From Myxococcales bacterium (GTDB lineage: Bacteria > Myxococcota_A > Polyangia > Palsa-1104 > JAEUJZ01), in NCBI GenBank assembly GCA_016794505.1, contig JAEUJZ010000163.1, positions 1 to 42,407 of the forward strand: DNA of 42,407 nucleotides, written 5' to 3'. Under the pieces are notes generated by a model. That model was not told the origin of the DNA and did no database searches. It was given only the letters and a program-made list of their open reading frames with translations. Positions 1 to 8,860 of the stretch are shown here, piece by piece. A program made the position numbers and the translations under genes. How positions within the stretch are numbered: the first letter of the stretch is position 1; every line of letters starts with the position of its first letter.

Positions 1-701
1 TCTCTGTGAACGATGCCCTTGTCGTGGACGGCTTGCAGGCCGCGGGCGATCTGCACAGCGATGCGGCAGGCGCGCAGCGGATCCAAGCGCGGACCTTGCG
101 CTGTGAGCACGCTGCCCAGCGTCTTGCCCGACAGATATTCCATCACCAGATAGGTGCGCCCATCGGGCAGGACACCAAAGTCCGAGATGTACACCGTGTT
201 GGGGTGGTTGATCTTCGAGGCCAGTCGCGCCTCGCGCAGGAAGCGCTGCTCGTCGCTTGCTTCCGCCCGCAGCAGAACTTTCAGCGCAACCACGCTGTCC
301 AGAAGCAGGTGGCGCGCTTGATAGACCACGCCCATGCCACCTTGCGTCAGGCGCGTCATGACCTCATAGCGCTCGCTGATCACCGTGCCCGTCAGGTCGT
401 CGCCGACGCTGGCGACAAACGCCGATGGGTTCACTCGGACAACGGCGGCGTCGCCATTTTGCCCAGACGGCATGCTCGCCATTCCCGCGACGGGCGGCAC
501 AGGCTGCGAGCGCGTGGCGGCGAACGAGGCCAGCGAGACCGCCTCGGTCGGAGCCATCGCCGCAGCACAGACGTGCGGTACACCCGGCGTGATCGGTTGC
601 GCGCAGCGCGGACAGCCAGCCGCTGCGGACGAAGCGCCCCCTTGCGCTGGCGAGCCCGACGCAGCCGCTGCGTCGGCACGTGAGTCTGGGCGATCTGCCA
701 T
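1..701 (-). CDS. Ser/Thr protein kinase, C-terminus cut by window edge
   Basis: Reading leftward from the ATG at 701 gives an open frame of 233 codons with no stop before the window edge. The N-terminus (about 110 residues) is Ala/Ser/Pro-rich and has a CPRC pair with a later HVC, possibly a small zinc ribbon. The kinase domain follows: ISERYEVMTRLTQGGMG is the Gly-rich loop, VALKVLL carries the ATP-binding Lys, and an REARLASKINHPN stretch matches helix C. The frame leaves the window at GIVHR, the start of the HRD catalytic motif. The family is the Hanks-type (PknB-like) kinases, which phosphorylate protein Ser/Thr and are numerous in myxobacteria. The substrate is unknown. The gene is divergent from the GST gene at 792, so the roughly 90 bp between them must hold both start regions. 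The kinase call is firm; the exact start is likely but not proven. Confidence 0.9.
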   Translation of the reverse strand, partial: MADRPDSRADAAAASGSPAQGGASSAAAGCPRCAQPITPGVPHVCAAAMAPTEAVSLASFAATRSQPVPPVAGMASMPSGQNGDAAVVRVNPSAFVASVGDDLTGTVISERYEVMTRLTQGGMGVVYQARHLLLDSVVALKVLLRAEASDEQRFLREARLASKINHPNTVYISDFGVLPDGRTYLVMEYLSGKTLGSVLTAQGPRLDPLRACRIAVQIARGLQAVHDKGIVHR

Positions 702-791
702 GACAGACCGCTCGATTCTACTCGCTTCCGGCTCCATCTGGGGGGCGCAGTGCTCCTATACTCAGCCCCGCAAACGCAAAGGAGAATCGCC

Positions 792-1406
792 ATGAAGCTC
801 TACTTCAGCCAAGGAGCCTGCTCCCTTTCCCCACACATCGTGCTGCGCGAAGCGGGCCTGCCGTTTGAGCTGGTCCGCGTCCACCTCGGCAGCAAGAAGA
901 CCGCCACCGGGGAAGACTTCCGCACCATCAATCCCAAGGGCTATGTCCCGACGCTGCAGCTCGATGACGGACAGATCCTGACTGAGGGGCCTGCCATCGT
1001 GCAGTACATCGCCGACCTCGCTCCGCAGTCGCACCTGGCCCCGCCCGTCGGCACCTTTGCGCGCGTCCGCCTGCAAGAGTGGCTCAACTACATCTCGACC
1101 GAGATTCACAAAAGCTTCAGTCCGCTGTTCAGTCCCAAGGCTCCGGCCGAGTGGAAGCAGGTCATGCGCGAGGTGCTCGCCACTCGCTTTGACTTTGTCG
1201 CCAGCAGCCTCGGCGACAAGCCCTTCTTGATGGGCGATCACTTCACGGCGGCCGACGCCTATCTGTACACGACGCTGCGCTGGTGCCGTCTGGTTGAGTT
1301 CGACCTTGCCAAGTGGCCCATGCTGCAAGCGTACCTGCATCGCGTTGCCGAGCGCCCCAGCGTCATAGCCGCCATGGAAGCCGAGCGCCCGCACTCTGCC
1401 TCGTAA
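792..1406 (+). CDS. gst: Glutathione S-transferase
   Basis: A 204-aa protein of typical GST length. The N-terminal thioredoxin-like domain starts MKLYFSQGACSLSPHIVL, the usual opening of bacterial beta-class GSTs (GstA), with the Cys/Ser pair that contacts glutathione. GYVPTLQLDDG and LTEGPAIVQYIADL form the glutathione site with its cis-Pro and Glu-Gly-Pro-Ala-Ile turn. The C-terminal half is the all-helical domain, with FLMGDHFTAADAYLY as the N-capping motif. An in-frame ATG at 750 exists, but the start at 792 fits the family and has GGAGA 7-11 nt upstream. The enzyme conjugates glutathione to electrophiles in the cytoplasm. It appears monocistronic. What follows on the same strand is a possible gene remnant. 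Confidence 0.93.
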   Translation: MKLYFSQGACSLSPHIVLREAGLPFELVRVHLGSKKTATGEDFRTINPKGYVPTLQLDDGQILTEGPAIVQYIADLAPQSHLAPPVGTFARVRLQEWLNYISTEIHKSFSPLFSPKAPAEWKQVMREVLATRFDFVASSLGDKPFLMGDHFTAADAYLYTTLRWCRLVEFDLAKWPMLQAYLHRVAERPSVIAAMEAERPHSAS

Positions 1407-1413
1407 GCGCACC

Positions 1414-1604
1414 GTGGGCTGTGGCATTGGCAGAATCGGACAACTTCTTGGCCGATTCGAGAAAGCCCGTGCCGCAGCCCTTGCGCAGGATGGTTCCTAT
1501 CGCGGCTGCGCCGCAGACAAACCCGATGTCGGGCAGATTCCCAAAAGACCTATCTGATCGAGTACGGCGTCTATGGCCTGGTCAATCAGATCGCCGGCCT
1601 TTAG
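1414..1604 (+). pseudogene. Possible frameshifted small-gene remnant
   Basis: Nothing in the 315 bp between the GST gene and rel is a clean gene. One frame from a GTG at 1414 reads through FEKARAAALAQDGSYRG and CAADKPDVGQIPK. If the frame changes at the AAAA run (1543-1546), it continues as KTYLIEYGVYGLVNQIAGL and stops at the TAG at 1602-1604. The second half has a natural protein composition, unlike shadow frames nearby. I read this as the C-terminal part of a decayed gene or an assembly indel. I do not recognise the family and no ribosome binding site is evident. The rest of the gap (1605-1721) shows nothing I can name. Confidence 0.25.
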
Positions 1605-1721
1605 ACATCGGAATCCCGCGCAAGAAACCAGATCGGCATAAGAACCGACTGAACAAAAGGGAGTATTTCAGTAGCGAAAAAGGAATGTGCCAGCAGCAGA
1701 AAAAGGCGTCTTGCGCCGAGC

Positions 1722-3992
1722 TTACATGCGCTGCACGGCGTAGACGCCTTGGATCTTCTGCAGGGCGCGGATCAGCTTCTGTAGCTGCTCGACATCCAGG
1801 ATGCTGACCTTGAACGTGTTGACGGCACGGCCCTCTTCCCCGGCGCGACAGGTCGCCTGCGAGATGTTGATGCCGTGCTCGTTGAAGGTCTGCGACATCG
1901 TCGCCAGCAAGCCCGGCTTGTCGGCACACACCACCTGCACCGAGACCGGACGCGCCGTCTTGTGCTCGCTATCCCATTCAATCTCGATGCGGCGCTCTTC
2001 TGGTTGCTCTAGCGCCGTCGCGCAGCCGCGCGCATGCACCGTGACGCCGCGCCCGCGGGTGATGACACCGATCACCGGATCGCCCGCCACAGGCGAGCAG
2101 CACTTGCCGAAGCGCACCAGGACATCTTCTTCCCCTGCGACCTTGATGCCCGGCGACTTCATGCCTGGCGTGCGTCGCGCCAAGGAAGATGCCGGCTTGC
2201 CGTGCGCTGCTTCCGCCGTCGGTGCTGGACGGCGGTGCTCTTCCGGCAGCAGAAGCTCCACTACGTCGGCCGGCAAGATGCGGCCATAGCCGACATTGAG
2301 CAGAAGCTCCTCGATCTTGTTCAGGCGTAATTCGTTGGCGGCGTGGACCAGGTCGCCTGAGCGCTCGACCTTGCTGTACGACAGGTCGTGCTTGCGCATC
2401 TCGCGCTCAAGCAAATCGCGACCGAGCGCCTTGGCTCTTTCGCGCTGCTCGGCCCGCAGCGCGTTGCGAATCTTGGCCTGCGCCGACGAGGTCTTGACGA
2501 ACTTCAGCCAGTCCTTGTTCGGCTTCTGCGTCGGGCTGGTCAAGATCTCGACGGTGTCGCCGTTGCGCAGCTTGTAGCGCAGCGGAACGATGAGCCCATT
2601 CACCCGCGCCCCCGAGCAGTGATTTCCGACCTGTGTGTGGACCAGGTACGCGAAGTCGACCGGCGTCGCGCCCGCCGGCATCGCCTTGACATCGCCTTTG
2701 GGAGTAAAGACGTAGACCTCGTCGGTGAACAGGTCGACCTTGACCGCCTCGATAAACTCGCTGGGGTCGGTCAAGGTCTTTTGCCATTCCATGAGCTGAC
2801 GCAGCCAGCTGAACTTCTGCTCGTCGCTGGTCGGATCGGGCTTGCCGTCTTTGCCCTCTTTGTACCGCCAGTGCGCCGCGACCCCTTCTTCGGCGACACG
2901 GTGCATCTCTTCCGTGCGGATCTGGACCTCGATGCGCTCGGCATTGGGCCCAATGACCGTCGTGTGCAGCGACTGGTACATGTTGGGCTTGGGCAGCGCG
3001 ATGAAGTCCTTGAAGCGCAGCGGCACGGGCGTCCACTTGGTGTGAACGACGCCCAAGGCGGCATAGCAGTCGCGCAGCGAGGCGACGATGATACGGAACG
3101 CGATCAGGTCGTATAGCTGTTCAAGCTCGCAGCCGGTCTTGACTGTCTTTTGATAGATCGACCACAGGTGCTTGGGACGCCCGGCGACACGGCCAGGGAT
3201 CTCATTTCGCACAAGCTCTTGCTGCAGGATCTTGATGACGTCGTCGACGTACTGCTGCCGCCCCGAAAAGTACGTCGACATCTTGTCGGCGAGCTCGGCG
3301 TGGTCCTTGGGATACAGGTACTTAAAGGACAGGTCTTCCAGCTCGACCTTGACCCACTGGATACCCAAGCGATTGGCGAGCGGCGCATAGATCTCGATGG
3401 TCTCGCGGGCGATGCGCTCTTGCTTGTCGGCTGGCATCGCGCCCAGCGTGCGCATGTTGTCGACGCGGTCAGCCAGCTTGATCAAAATGACGCGGATATC
3501 GCGCGCCATCGCCAGCAACATCTTGCGAAAGTTCTCGGCCTGTCGCTCTTCCTTGGTGTGCCAGGGGACCTTGCCCAGCTTGGTGACACCATCGACCAGA
3601 AACGCCACCTCGGGCCCGAACAGCTTCGAGATCTCCTCGACCGTCGCGCTGGTGTCTTCGACGCAGTCGTGTAAAAGCCCCGCGCAGATCGAATCGGCAT
3701 CAAGCTTTAGCTCGCTGATGACCAGCGAGACCGACAGCGGATGCACGACATAGGGCTCGCCCGAGCGACGGAACTGCCCGGCGTGTGCTTTCTCGGCAAA
3801 CTGATAGGCCCGGCGAATGCGATCCAGATCCGCGCTCGGCTGATAGGCCTTAACTGCGGCTAAGAGGCTCTCGACGCTGCGTACGGGCTCAGCGGCCTGG
3901 GTGCTGTCGGCGGCAGCGGCGCTCGCCCCAACAGCGGCCGCTGCGTCACCAGCGACACCGGAAGGCGAAGAGGGAGACACGGGCGATTCCAC
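1722..3992 (-). CDS. rel: Bifunctional (p)ppGpp synthetase/hydrolase (RelA/SpoT)
   Basis: A 756-aa long-form Rsh protein that makes and degrades the alarmone (p)ppGpp in the cytoplasm. The first 40 residues are a low-complexity Ala/Ser tail. The hydrolase HD domain is intact: HP at 84-85, HD at 108-109 followed by CVEDT, and LADRVDNMRTL near 173-183. The synthetase domain has RFKDFIALPK (326-335) and YQSLHTTVIGP. The RxKD form is the one found in bifunctional enzymes, as opposed to the acidic ExDD of synthetase-only RelA. The regulatory half contains TGS (VDLFTDEVYVFTPKGD), a Cys-containing RIS/zinc-finger region (FGKCCSPVAGD) and a C-terminal ACT domain. Both active sites therefore look functional, which fits a genome with a single Rsh enzyme. 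It stands alone; the 5' side holds a 15-bp tandem repeat at 4025-4054. Confidence 0.97.
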   Translation of the reverse strand: MESPVSPSSPSGVAGDAAAAVGASAAAADSTQAAEPVRSVESLLAAVKAYQPSADLDRIRRAYQFAEKAHAGQFRRSGEPYVVHPLSVSLVISELKLDADSICAGLLHDCVEDTSATVEEISKLFGPEVAFLVDGVTKLGKVPWHTKEERQAENFRKMLLAMARDIRVILIKLADRVDNMRTLGAMPADKQERIARETIEIYAPLANRLGIQWVKVELEDLSFKYLYPKDHAELADKMSTYFSGRQQYVDDVIKILQQELVRNEIPGRVAGRPKHLWSIYQKTVKTGCELEQLYDLIAFRIIVASLRDCYAALGVVHTKWTPVPLRFKDFIALPKPNMYQSLHTTVIGPNAERIEVQIRTEEMHRVAEEGVAAHWRYKEGKDGKPDPTSDEQKFSWLRQLMEWQKTLTDPSEFIEAVKVDLFTDEVYVFTPKGDVKAMPAGATPVDFAYLVHTQVGNHCSGARVNGLIVPLRYKLRNGDTVEILTSPTQKPNKDWLKFVKTSSAQAKIRNALRAEQRERAKALGRDLLEREMRKHDLSYSKVERSGDLVHAANELRLNKIEELLLNVGYGRILPADVVELLLPEEHRRPAPTAEAAHGKPASSLARRTPGMKSPGIKVAGEEDVLVRFGKCCSPVAGDPVIGVITRGRGVTVHARGCATALEQPEERRIEIEWDSEHKTARPVSVQVVCADKPGLLATMSQTFNEHGINISQATCRAGEEGRAVNTFKVSILDVEQLQKLIRALQKIQGVYAVQRM

Positions 3993-4024
3993 ACAGCGAA
4001 TCTACGACGGCGCAGCGCGTCAAT

Positions 4025-4054
4025 CAATCTTCTATCCGGCAATCTTCTATCCGG
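4025..4054. repeat. 15-bp tandem direct repeat upstream of rel
   Basis: CAATCTTCTATCCGG occurs twice head to tail (4025-4039 and 4040-4054), 33 bp upstream of the rel start on the minus strand. It lies in the 273-bp gap between rel and the lipoprotein gene. It could be a paired binding site for a regulator of rel or a simple slippage duplication; sequence alone does not decide. Confidence 0.6.
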
Positions 4055-4208
4055 GCGTGGCACCAGATTGCTGAGCAGACTGCGCGACATGAAGCGCCGA
4101 GCCAAACCGTCGCGTCGATAGCAGCCGGCACGCGAGCGGCACGCCGGCCGCAAACAGGAGGGAAGCTCTCAGCGAACGGGAGCGCGGGCAGCGCCGCAGG
4201 TGGGAATT

Positions 4209-4245
4209 TTTATCCGCAGAGAGATCGGAAGAACTAGCGGATAAA
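4209..4245 (-). terminator. Inverted repeat after lipoprotein gene, possible terminator
   Basis: TTTATCCGC (4209-4217) and GCGGATAAA (4237-4245) are perfect 9-bp inverted arms with a 19-nt loop, starting 20 bp past the stop of the lipoprotein gene. No T-run follows, so this would be a weak intrinsic terminator at best; it may be an operator. Confidence 0.35.
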
Positions 4246-4265
4246 TAGCAGCACAAATTAGCGCA

Positions 4266-5048
4266 TTACTTACTGCGTTTGCCCTTGGCGGGGCTGCTCT
4301 TACCAGCCGGGCTGGCCTTGCTGCCGGTGCTTGGGGCATCGCTCGGCGCCACCTTGTCACCGACGGTGGCGGACGCAGCCGGGGCCGCCGTCGGAGAGCC
4401 GATCTTGTCGGCCGCCGTGCTCTGCCGCAGGCTGTCGATGCCGCCCTTTTCGGTCCACTTCGACAGGAAACCTGCGATCGACGACTCGACAAGCTGGGCG
4501 CAGCCGACCTCAAACGTCGGATACGCATCGGTGCTCTTGCCTTCGCCAGCGAACGTGAACGTGTACTCGGGGCTCTCGCTGGGGCGCAGACCAAAGCCCC
4601 AGGTCATCTCGATCAGCGTATAGACCAAGCGCCCGGCGGGAATGCTGTGAAGCTGCACGCGGTCGACTTTCACGTCGCCGATGACGTGTGGCTCGCTGGG
4701 CAGCGGGTCGCCCGCCTTGACCACTTCCACGCGCGAAAAGTACGCGCCCATCGCTTCCTTCAGATCGCGCGTCACGAACTTCTGAAAGTCCTGAAGCTTG
4801 AACTGCGGGCCATCCTTTGGGTTGAACGACGAGGCCTCTTTCATGTCCCAGGTGTCCGGCACGCGCGCCGGATCCAGCACCAAGTAAAGCGGGCGCTGGA
4901 TCTTCTGGGCCACCATCAAGCTCGGCGGCTTGGCCTGCACATTCGCCATGCTGTAGCTGGATCGATAGTGGCTGAAGATGGCGCAGCCACTCAGCGTCGG
5001 AAGGATCAAAAGAACGCACAGGCCAAGGATCGGGGACAGACGTTTCAT
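4266..5048 (-). CDS. Uncharacterized lipoprotein
   Basis: A 260-aa protein beginning MKRLSPILGLCVLLILPTLS and then GC, a lipoprotein signal peptide with lipobox LSGC, so the mature protein is lipid-anchored at Cys22 in the envelope. The body (about 40-215) is a mixed soluble domain without motifs I recognise; it includes VYTLIEMTWGFGLRPSESPE and a lone Cys in FEVGCAQLVESSI. The last 35 residues are low complexity and end in a Lys/Arg-rich tail. AGGAG lies 7 nt upstream of the ATG, so the start is well supported. The gene is monocistronic, with an inverted repeat (5075-5098) in its 5' region. Function unknown; DUF4410-like lipoproteins have a similar look, but I cannot show that relationship. 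Confidence 0.85.
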   Translation of the reverse strand: MKRLSPILGLCVLLILPTLSGCAIFSHYRSSYSMANVQAKPPSLMVAQKIQRPLYLVLDPARVPDTWDMKEASSFNPKDGPQFKLQDFQKFVTRDLKEAMGAYFSRVEVVKAGDPLPSEPHVIGDVKVDRVQLHSIPAGRLVYTLIEMTWGFGLRPSESPEYTFTFAGEGKSTDAYPTFEVGCAQLVESSIAGFLSKWTEKGGIDSLRQSTAADKIGSPTAAPAASATVGDKVAPSDAPSTGSKASPAGKSSPAKGKRSK

Positions 5049-5074
5049 GGGGTTCTCCTAGGAACGATGCACGG

Positions 5075-5098
5075 GCTACACAATGGATTTTGTGTAGC
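5075..5098. promoter_or_regulatory. 9-bp inverted repeat, candidate operator or leader hairpin
   Basis: GCTACACAA (5075-5083) and TTGTGTAGC (5090-5098) are perfect inverted arms around a 6-nt loop. The site is 27-50 bp upstream of the lipoprotein ATG. No T-run follows on either strand, which favours an operator or 5' UTR hairpin over a terminator. Confidence 0.45.
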
Positions 5099-5139
5099 AG
5101 CGCAGATTGAGCGATATGTTGCAACGTTTTTCGGCCATA

Positions 5140-5166
5140 AATAGCCGCATACGTGACTCGGCTATT
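5140..5166 (-). terminator. Stem-loop just past the E1alpha stop, candidate terminator
   Basis: AATAGCCG (5140-5147) and CGGCTATT (5159-5166) are perfect inverted arms with an 11-nt loop, starting 3 nt after the stop of the E1alpha gene. Flanking GCC/GGC can extend the stem across a bulge. There is no clean T-run, so the terminator role is inferred from position. Confidence 0.4.
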
Positions 5167-5168
5167 GG

Positions 5169-6308
5169 CTAATGGGCGGGCTTCTGCGGCAGGGCGGCGG
5201 CGACTTCGGCCAGCTGCTCGACCAAGTGCGGCGGCACCAGGGCAAAGACGTCTTCGATCAACGAGCGCAAGGGCGGCGGAGCAACGGATTCCTCGGCGGT
5301 GATGACGGCGCGGACCTCGGCGTCTAGCTCCTCGCGCAGGGCGCTGTCGCCTTCCGGCGAAAGCAGCCCACGCCCCAGCAAGAACGCGCGGAAGCGGACC
5401 AGCGGGCAGCGGGCCTCACGCCACACCGCGGTCACCGACTCGTCGCGATAGCGCGAGGGATCGTCGGAGGAGGAGTGGGCACTCACGCGATAGGTCAGCG
5501 CTTCGAGAAACTGCGGACCTTCACCGCGCCGCGCACGCGCGACCAGGGCGCGCATTGCGACATAGCAGGCCAAGACGTCGTTGCCATCGCAGCGCACCGC
5601 AGGAAGACCATAGGCCAGCGCCTTTTCCGCCATGGTCGGCGTTGCAGTCTGCTGGCTGACCGGCGTCGAGATTGCCCACTGGTTGTTCTGACAGACAAAG
5701 ACCACGGGCGCGCGAAACACACCCGCGAAGTTCAGCGCCACGTGAAAGTCGCCCTCGGACGTTGCGCCGTCGCCCATGTAGCCGGCAATGACATGGCCAT
5801 CGCGCAGTTGCTGCGCCGCCATCGCCATGCCCGTCGCATGCGGAAGCTGCGTGCCGATGCACGACGACATCGTGACGTAGCGAGCAGCCCGACTGCCGGG
5901 ATGGCAAGGCATCTGCCTTCCGCGGGTCAGGTCGTGATCGTTGCCGAAGATCTGCGCGATGTACGCGGCCAGCGGCAGGCCGCGATACAGCGCCGCTCCG
6001 GCCTCGCGCAGCGCCGGCACGATGTAGTCTTCCGGCCCCAGTGCCGCGGCGGTTCCGACGACAGCGGCCTCTTGCCCGCGCGCTTCGCCGTAAAAGCTGA
6101 TGCGCCCCTGCCGCTGCATGGTCAAGAGGCGCTCGTCCATCAGGCGAATGCGCAGCATGCCGCGGTACAAAGCCAAAAGCTGCGCCGCCGGAACAGCACA
6201 GGCATCAATCCGCGCAGCATCGCAGCGTCCGTCGGGCGCGATTAGCTGATAGGGCGCTTGATCGAGCCCGCTGGGGCGCGCAACGGGGGTCGGCACGGCG
6301 GTGGACAT
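5169..6308 (-). CDS. bkdA: 2-oxoacid (branched-chain type) dehydrogenase E1 alpha
   Basis: About 379 aa. It is the thiamine diphosphate-dependent E1alpha subunit that decarboxylates a 2-oxoacid and passes the acyl group to E2 lipoate. The ThDP motif is GDGATSEGDF (from about residue 179) ending in QNNQWAIST near 208. The loops RGRQMPCHPGS, SSCIGTQLPHATG and YRVSAHSSSDDPSRYRDE resemble branched-chain 2-oxoacid dehydrogenase more than pyruvate dehydrogenase. I chose the ATG at 6308, because GGAG sits 6 nt upstream of it; an in-frame ATG at 6320 lacks a good site. It is the last gene of a three-gene operon (E1beta-E2-E1alpha). The order is unusual, since E1alpha normally comes first. No E3 (lipoamide dehydrogenase) is present in the window. 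Confidence 0.92.
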   Translation of the reverse strand: MSTAVPTPVARPSGLDQAPYQLIAPDGRCDAARIDACAVPAAQLLALYRGMLRIRLMDERLLTMQRQGRISFYGEARGQEAAVVGTAAALGPEDYIVPALREAGAALYRGLPLAAYIAQIFGNDHDLTRGRQMPCHPGSRAARYVTMSSCIGTQLPHATGMAMAAQQLRDGHVIAGYMGDGATSEGDFHVALNFAGVFRAPVVFVCQNNQWAISTPVSQQTATPTMAEKALAYGLPAVRCDGNDVLACYVAMRALVARARRGEGPQFLEALTYRVSAHSSSDDPSRYRDESVTAVWREARCPLVRFRAFLLGRGLLSPEGDSALREELDAEVRAVITAEESVAPPPLRSLIEDVFALVPPHLVEQLAEVAAALPQKPAH

Positions 6309-6338
6309 GGGGCGCTCCATGCGGGAAATGGCAAGGCT

Positions 6339-7691
<1,353 letters not shown>

Positions 7692-7703
7692 GGGCTGTTT
7701 CCT

Positions 7704-8678
7704 TTAGAAGCGGGCGGTGTCGGCGATGGCCTTGGTGATGCGCTCGGGCGATGGCAAATACTCCATCTCCAGCGTGTAGGGGAACGGCGTGTCCAAGCCG
7801 CAGACGCGGACGATGGGAGCCTCCAGATGCAAGAGCGCTTTCTCGGCGATCAGCGCCGAAAGCTCTGCGCCAAAGCCGCAGGTCTTCTGCGCTTCATGCA
7901 CGATGACGACACGCCCTGTCTTGCGCACCGATTCCAAGATCGTCTCGGTATCGAGGGGCACCAGCGAGCGCAGGTCGATGACCTCTGGATCGAACTCGGC
8001 CGCGCCCTGCTTTTCGAGCGCTTCCATCACCACGTGCAGCATGGCGCCGTAACACAGCACGGTGAGGCCCTGCCCTTCGCGCACGATCTTGGCTTGGCCA
8101 AATGGGATCGTGTATTCCCCCTCGGGAACCTCGCCGCGTGCCGCGCGATAGACCCGCTTGGGTTCCAGAAACATCACCGGGTCTTCATCACGCAGGGCCG
8201 TCAGCAACAGGCCTTTTGCGTCGTACGGATTTGACGGAATGATGACCTTGAGGCCCGCGGTATGCGCGAACAGCGCTTCCGGGGACTGCGAGTGATAGTG
8301 CCCACCGCGAATCCCGCCCCCGTACGGCGTGCGAATGACCATCGGGGCCGGATACTCGCCGCCGGAGCGATATCGGAACTTGGCTAGCTCGTTCACGATC
8401 TGATCGAAGGCGGGGAAGATGAAGTCCGCGAACTGAATCTCGGCGACGGGACGCAGGCCATAAAGCGCCATGCCGATGGCGGTGCCGATGATGCCCGCTT
8501 CCGCGAGCGGTGTGTCCATGACGCGGTCCTTGCCGAATTCTTCCTGCAGGCCAGTCGTGGCGCGGAACACGCCACCGAAACGACCGACGTCCTCACCAAG
8601 GACCACGACGCGCGGGTTCTTGCGCATCTCAAGACGCAGGGCGTCGTTGACTGCCTGGATGATGTTGTACACGGGCAT
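7704..8678 (-). CDS. bkdA2: 2-oxoacid (branched-chain type) dehydrogenase E1 beta
   Basis: A 324-aa protein starting MPVYNIIQAVNDALRLEM. Hallmarks of E1beta are VLGEDVGRFGGVFRAT, DTPLAEAGIIGTAIGMA, EIQFADFIFPAFDQIVNE, and RTPYGGGIRGGHYHSQSPE, which includes the catalytic and potassium-site regions. It pairs with E1alpha as an alpha2beta2 tetramer. The ATG at 8678 is preferred to an in-frame ATG at 8714, because GAGGGAA is 5-11 nt upstream of 8678 and family members start there. It is the first gene of the operon; its promoter must lie in the gap to the divergent Cys-rich lipoprotein gene. In myxobacteria, branched-chain acyl-CoA from this complex feeds iso-fatty acid synthesis; that role here is inferred. 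Confidence 0.94.
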   Translation of the reverse strand: MPVYNIIQAVNDALRLEMRKNPRVVVLGEDVGRFGGVFRATTGLQEEFGKDRVMDTPLAEAGIIGTAIGMALYGLRPVAEIQFADFIFPAFDQIVNELAKFRYRSGGEYPAPMVIRTPYGGGIRGGHYHSQSPEALFAHTAGLKVIIPSNPYDAKGLLLTALRDEDPVMFLEPKRVYRAARGEVPEGEYTIPFGQAKIVREGQGLTVLCYGAMLHVVMEALEKQGAAEFDPEVIDLRSLVPLDTETILESVRKTGRVVIVHEAQKTCGFGAELSALIAEKALLHLEAPIVRVCGLDTPFPYTLEMEYLPSPERITKAIADTARF

Positions 8679-8823
8679 TGAAGTTCCCTCTTGTGCGCAC
8701 AAGCGCGGGAGCATGTGACGCGTGAGCGTGATGACCAGGGGACGAAGCGGAGGCTGCTTTTATCCGGGCTGCGGCGAAAAAGTCAACGCCGGAGATGCGT
8801 GAGGACCGCGATCGCAAAAGCCG

Positions 8824-8853
8824 TTGACACGCTCGCGCGCTGCTGAATATGAC
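8824..8853 (+). promoter_or_regulatory. Candidate sigma70-type promoter for Cys-rich lipoprotein
   Basis: TTGACA (8824-8829) and TATGAC (8848-8853) are 18 bp apart. The -35 is a perfect consensus match. Transcription would begin near 8860, so the ATG at 8849 would be untranscribed and the ATG at 8861 would be at or next to the 5' end, giving a leaderless mRNA. Confidence 0.45.
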
Positions 8854-8860
8854 TGCCGCC

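Noticed and set aside
6..683. Open frame on the + strand at the left edge
   Set aside because: It is antisense to a frame that encodes clear kinase motifs.
2388..3674. Open frames antisense to rel
   Set aside because: They are Arg/Leu/Asp-rich mirror frames without ribosome sites or motifs; rel fills the region.
5475..6245. 256-aa frame antisense to E1alpha
   Set aside because: Shadow of the E1alpha codon bias; no domain seen.
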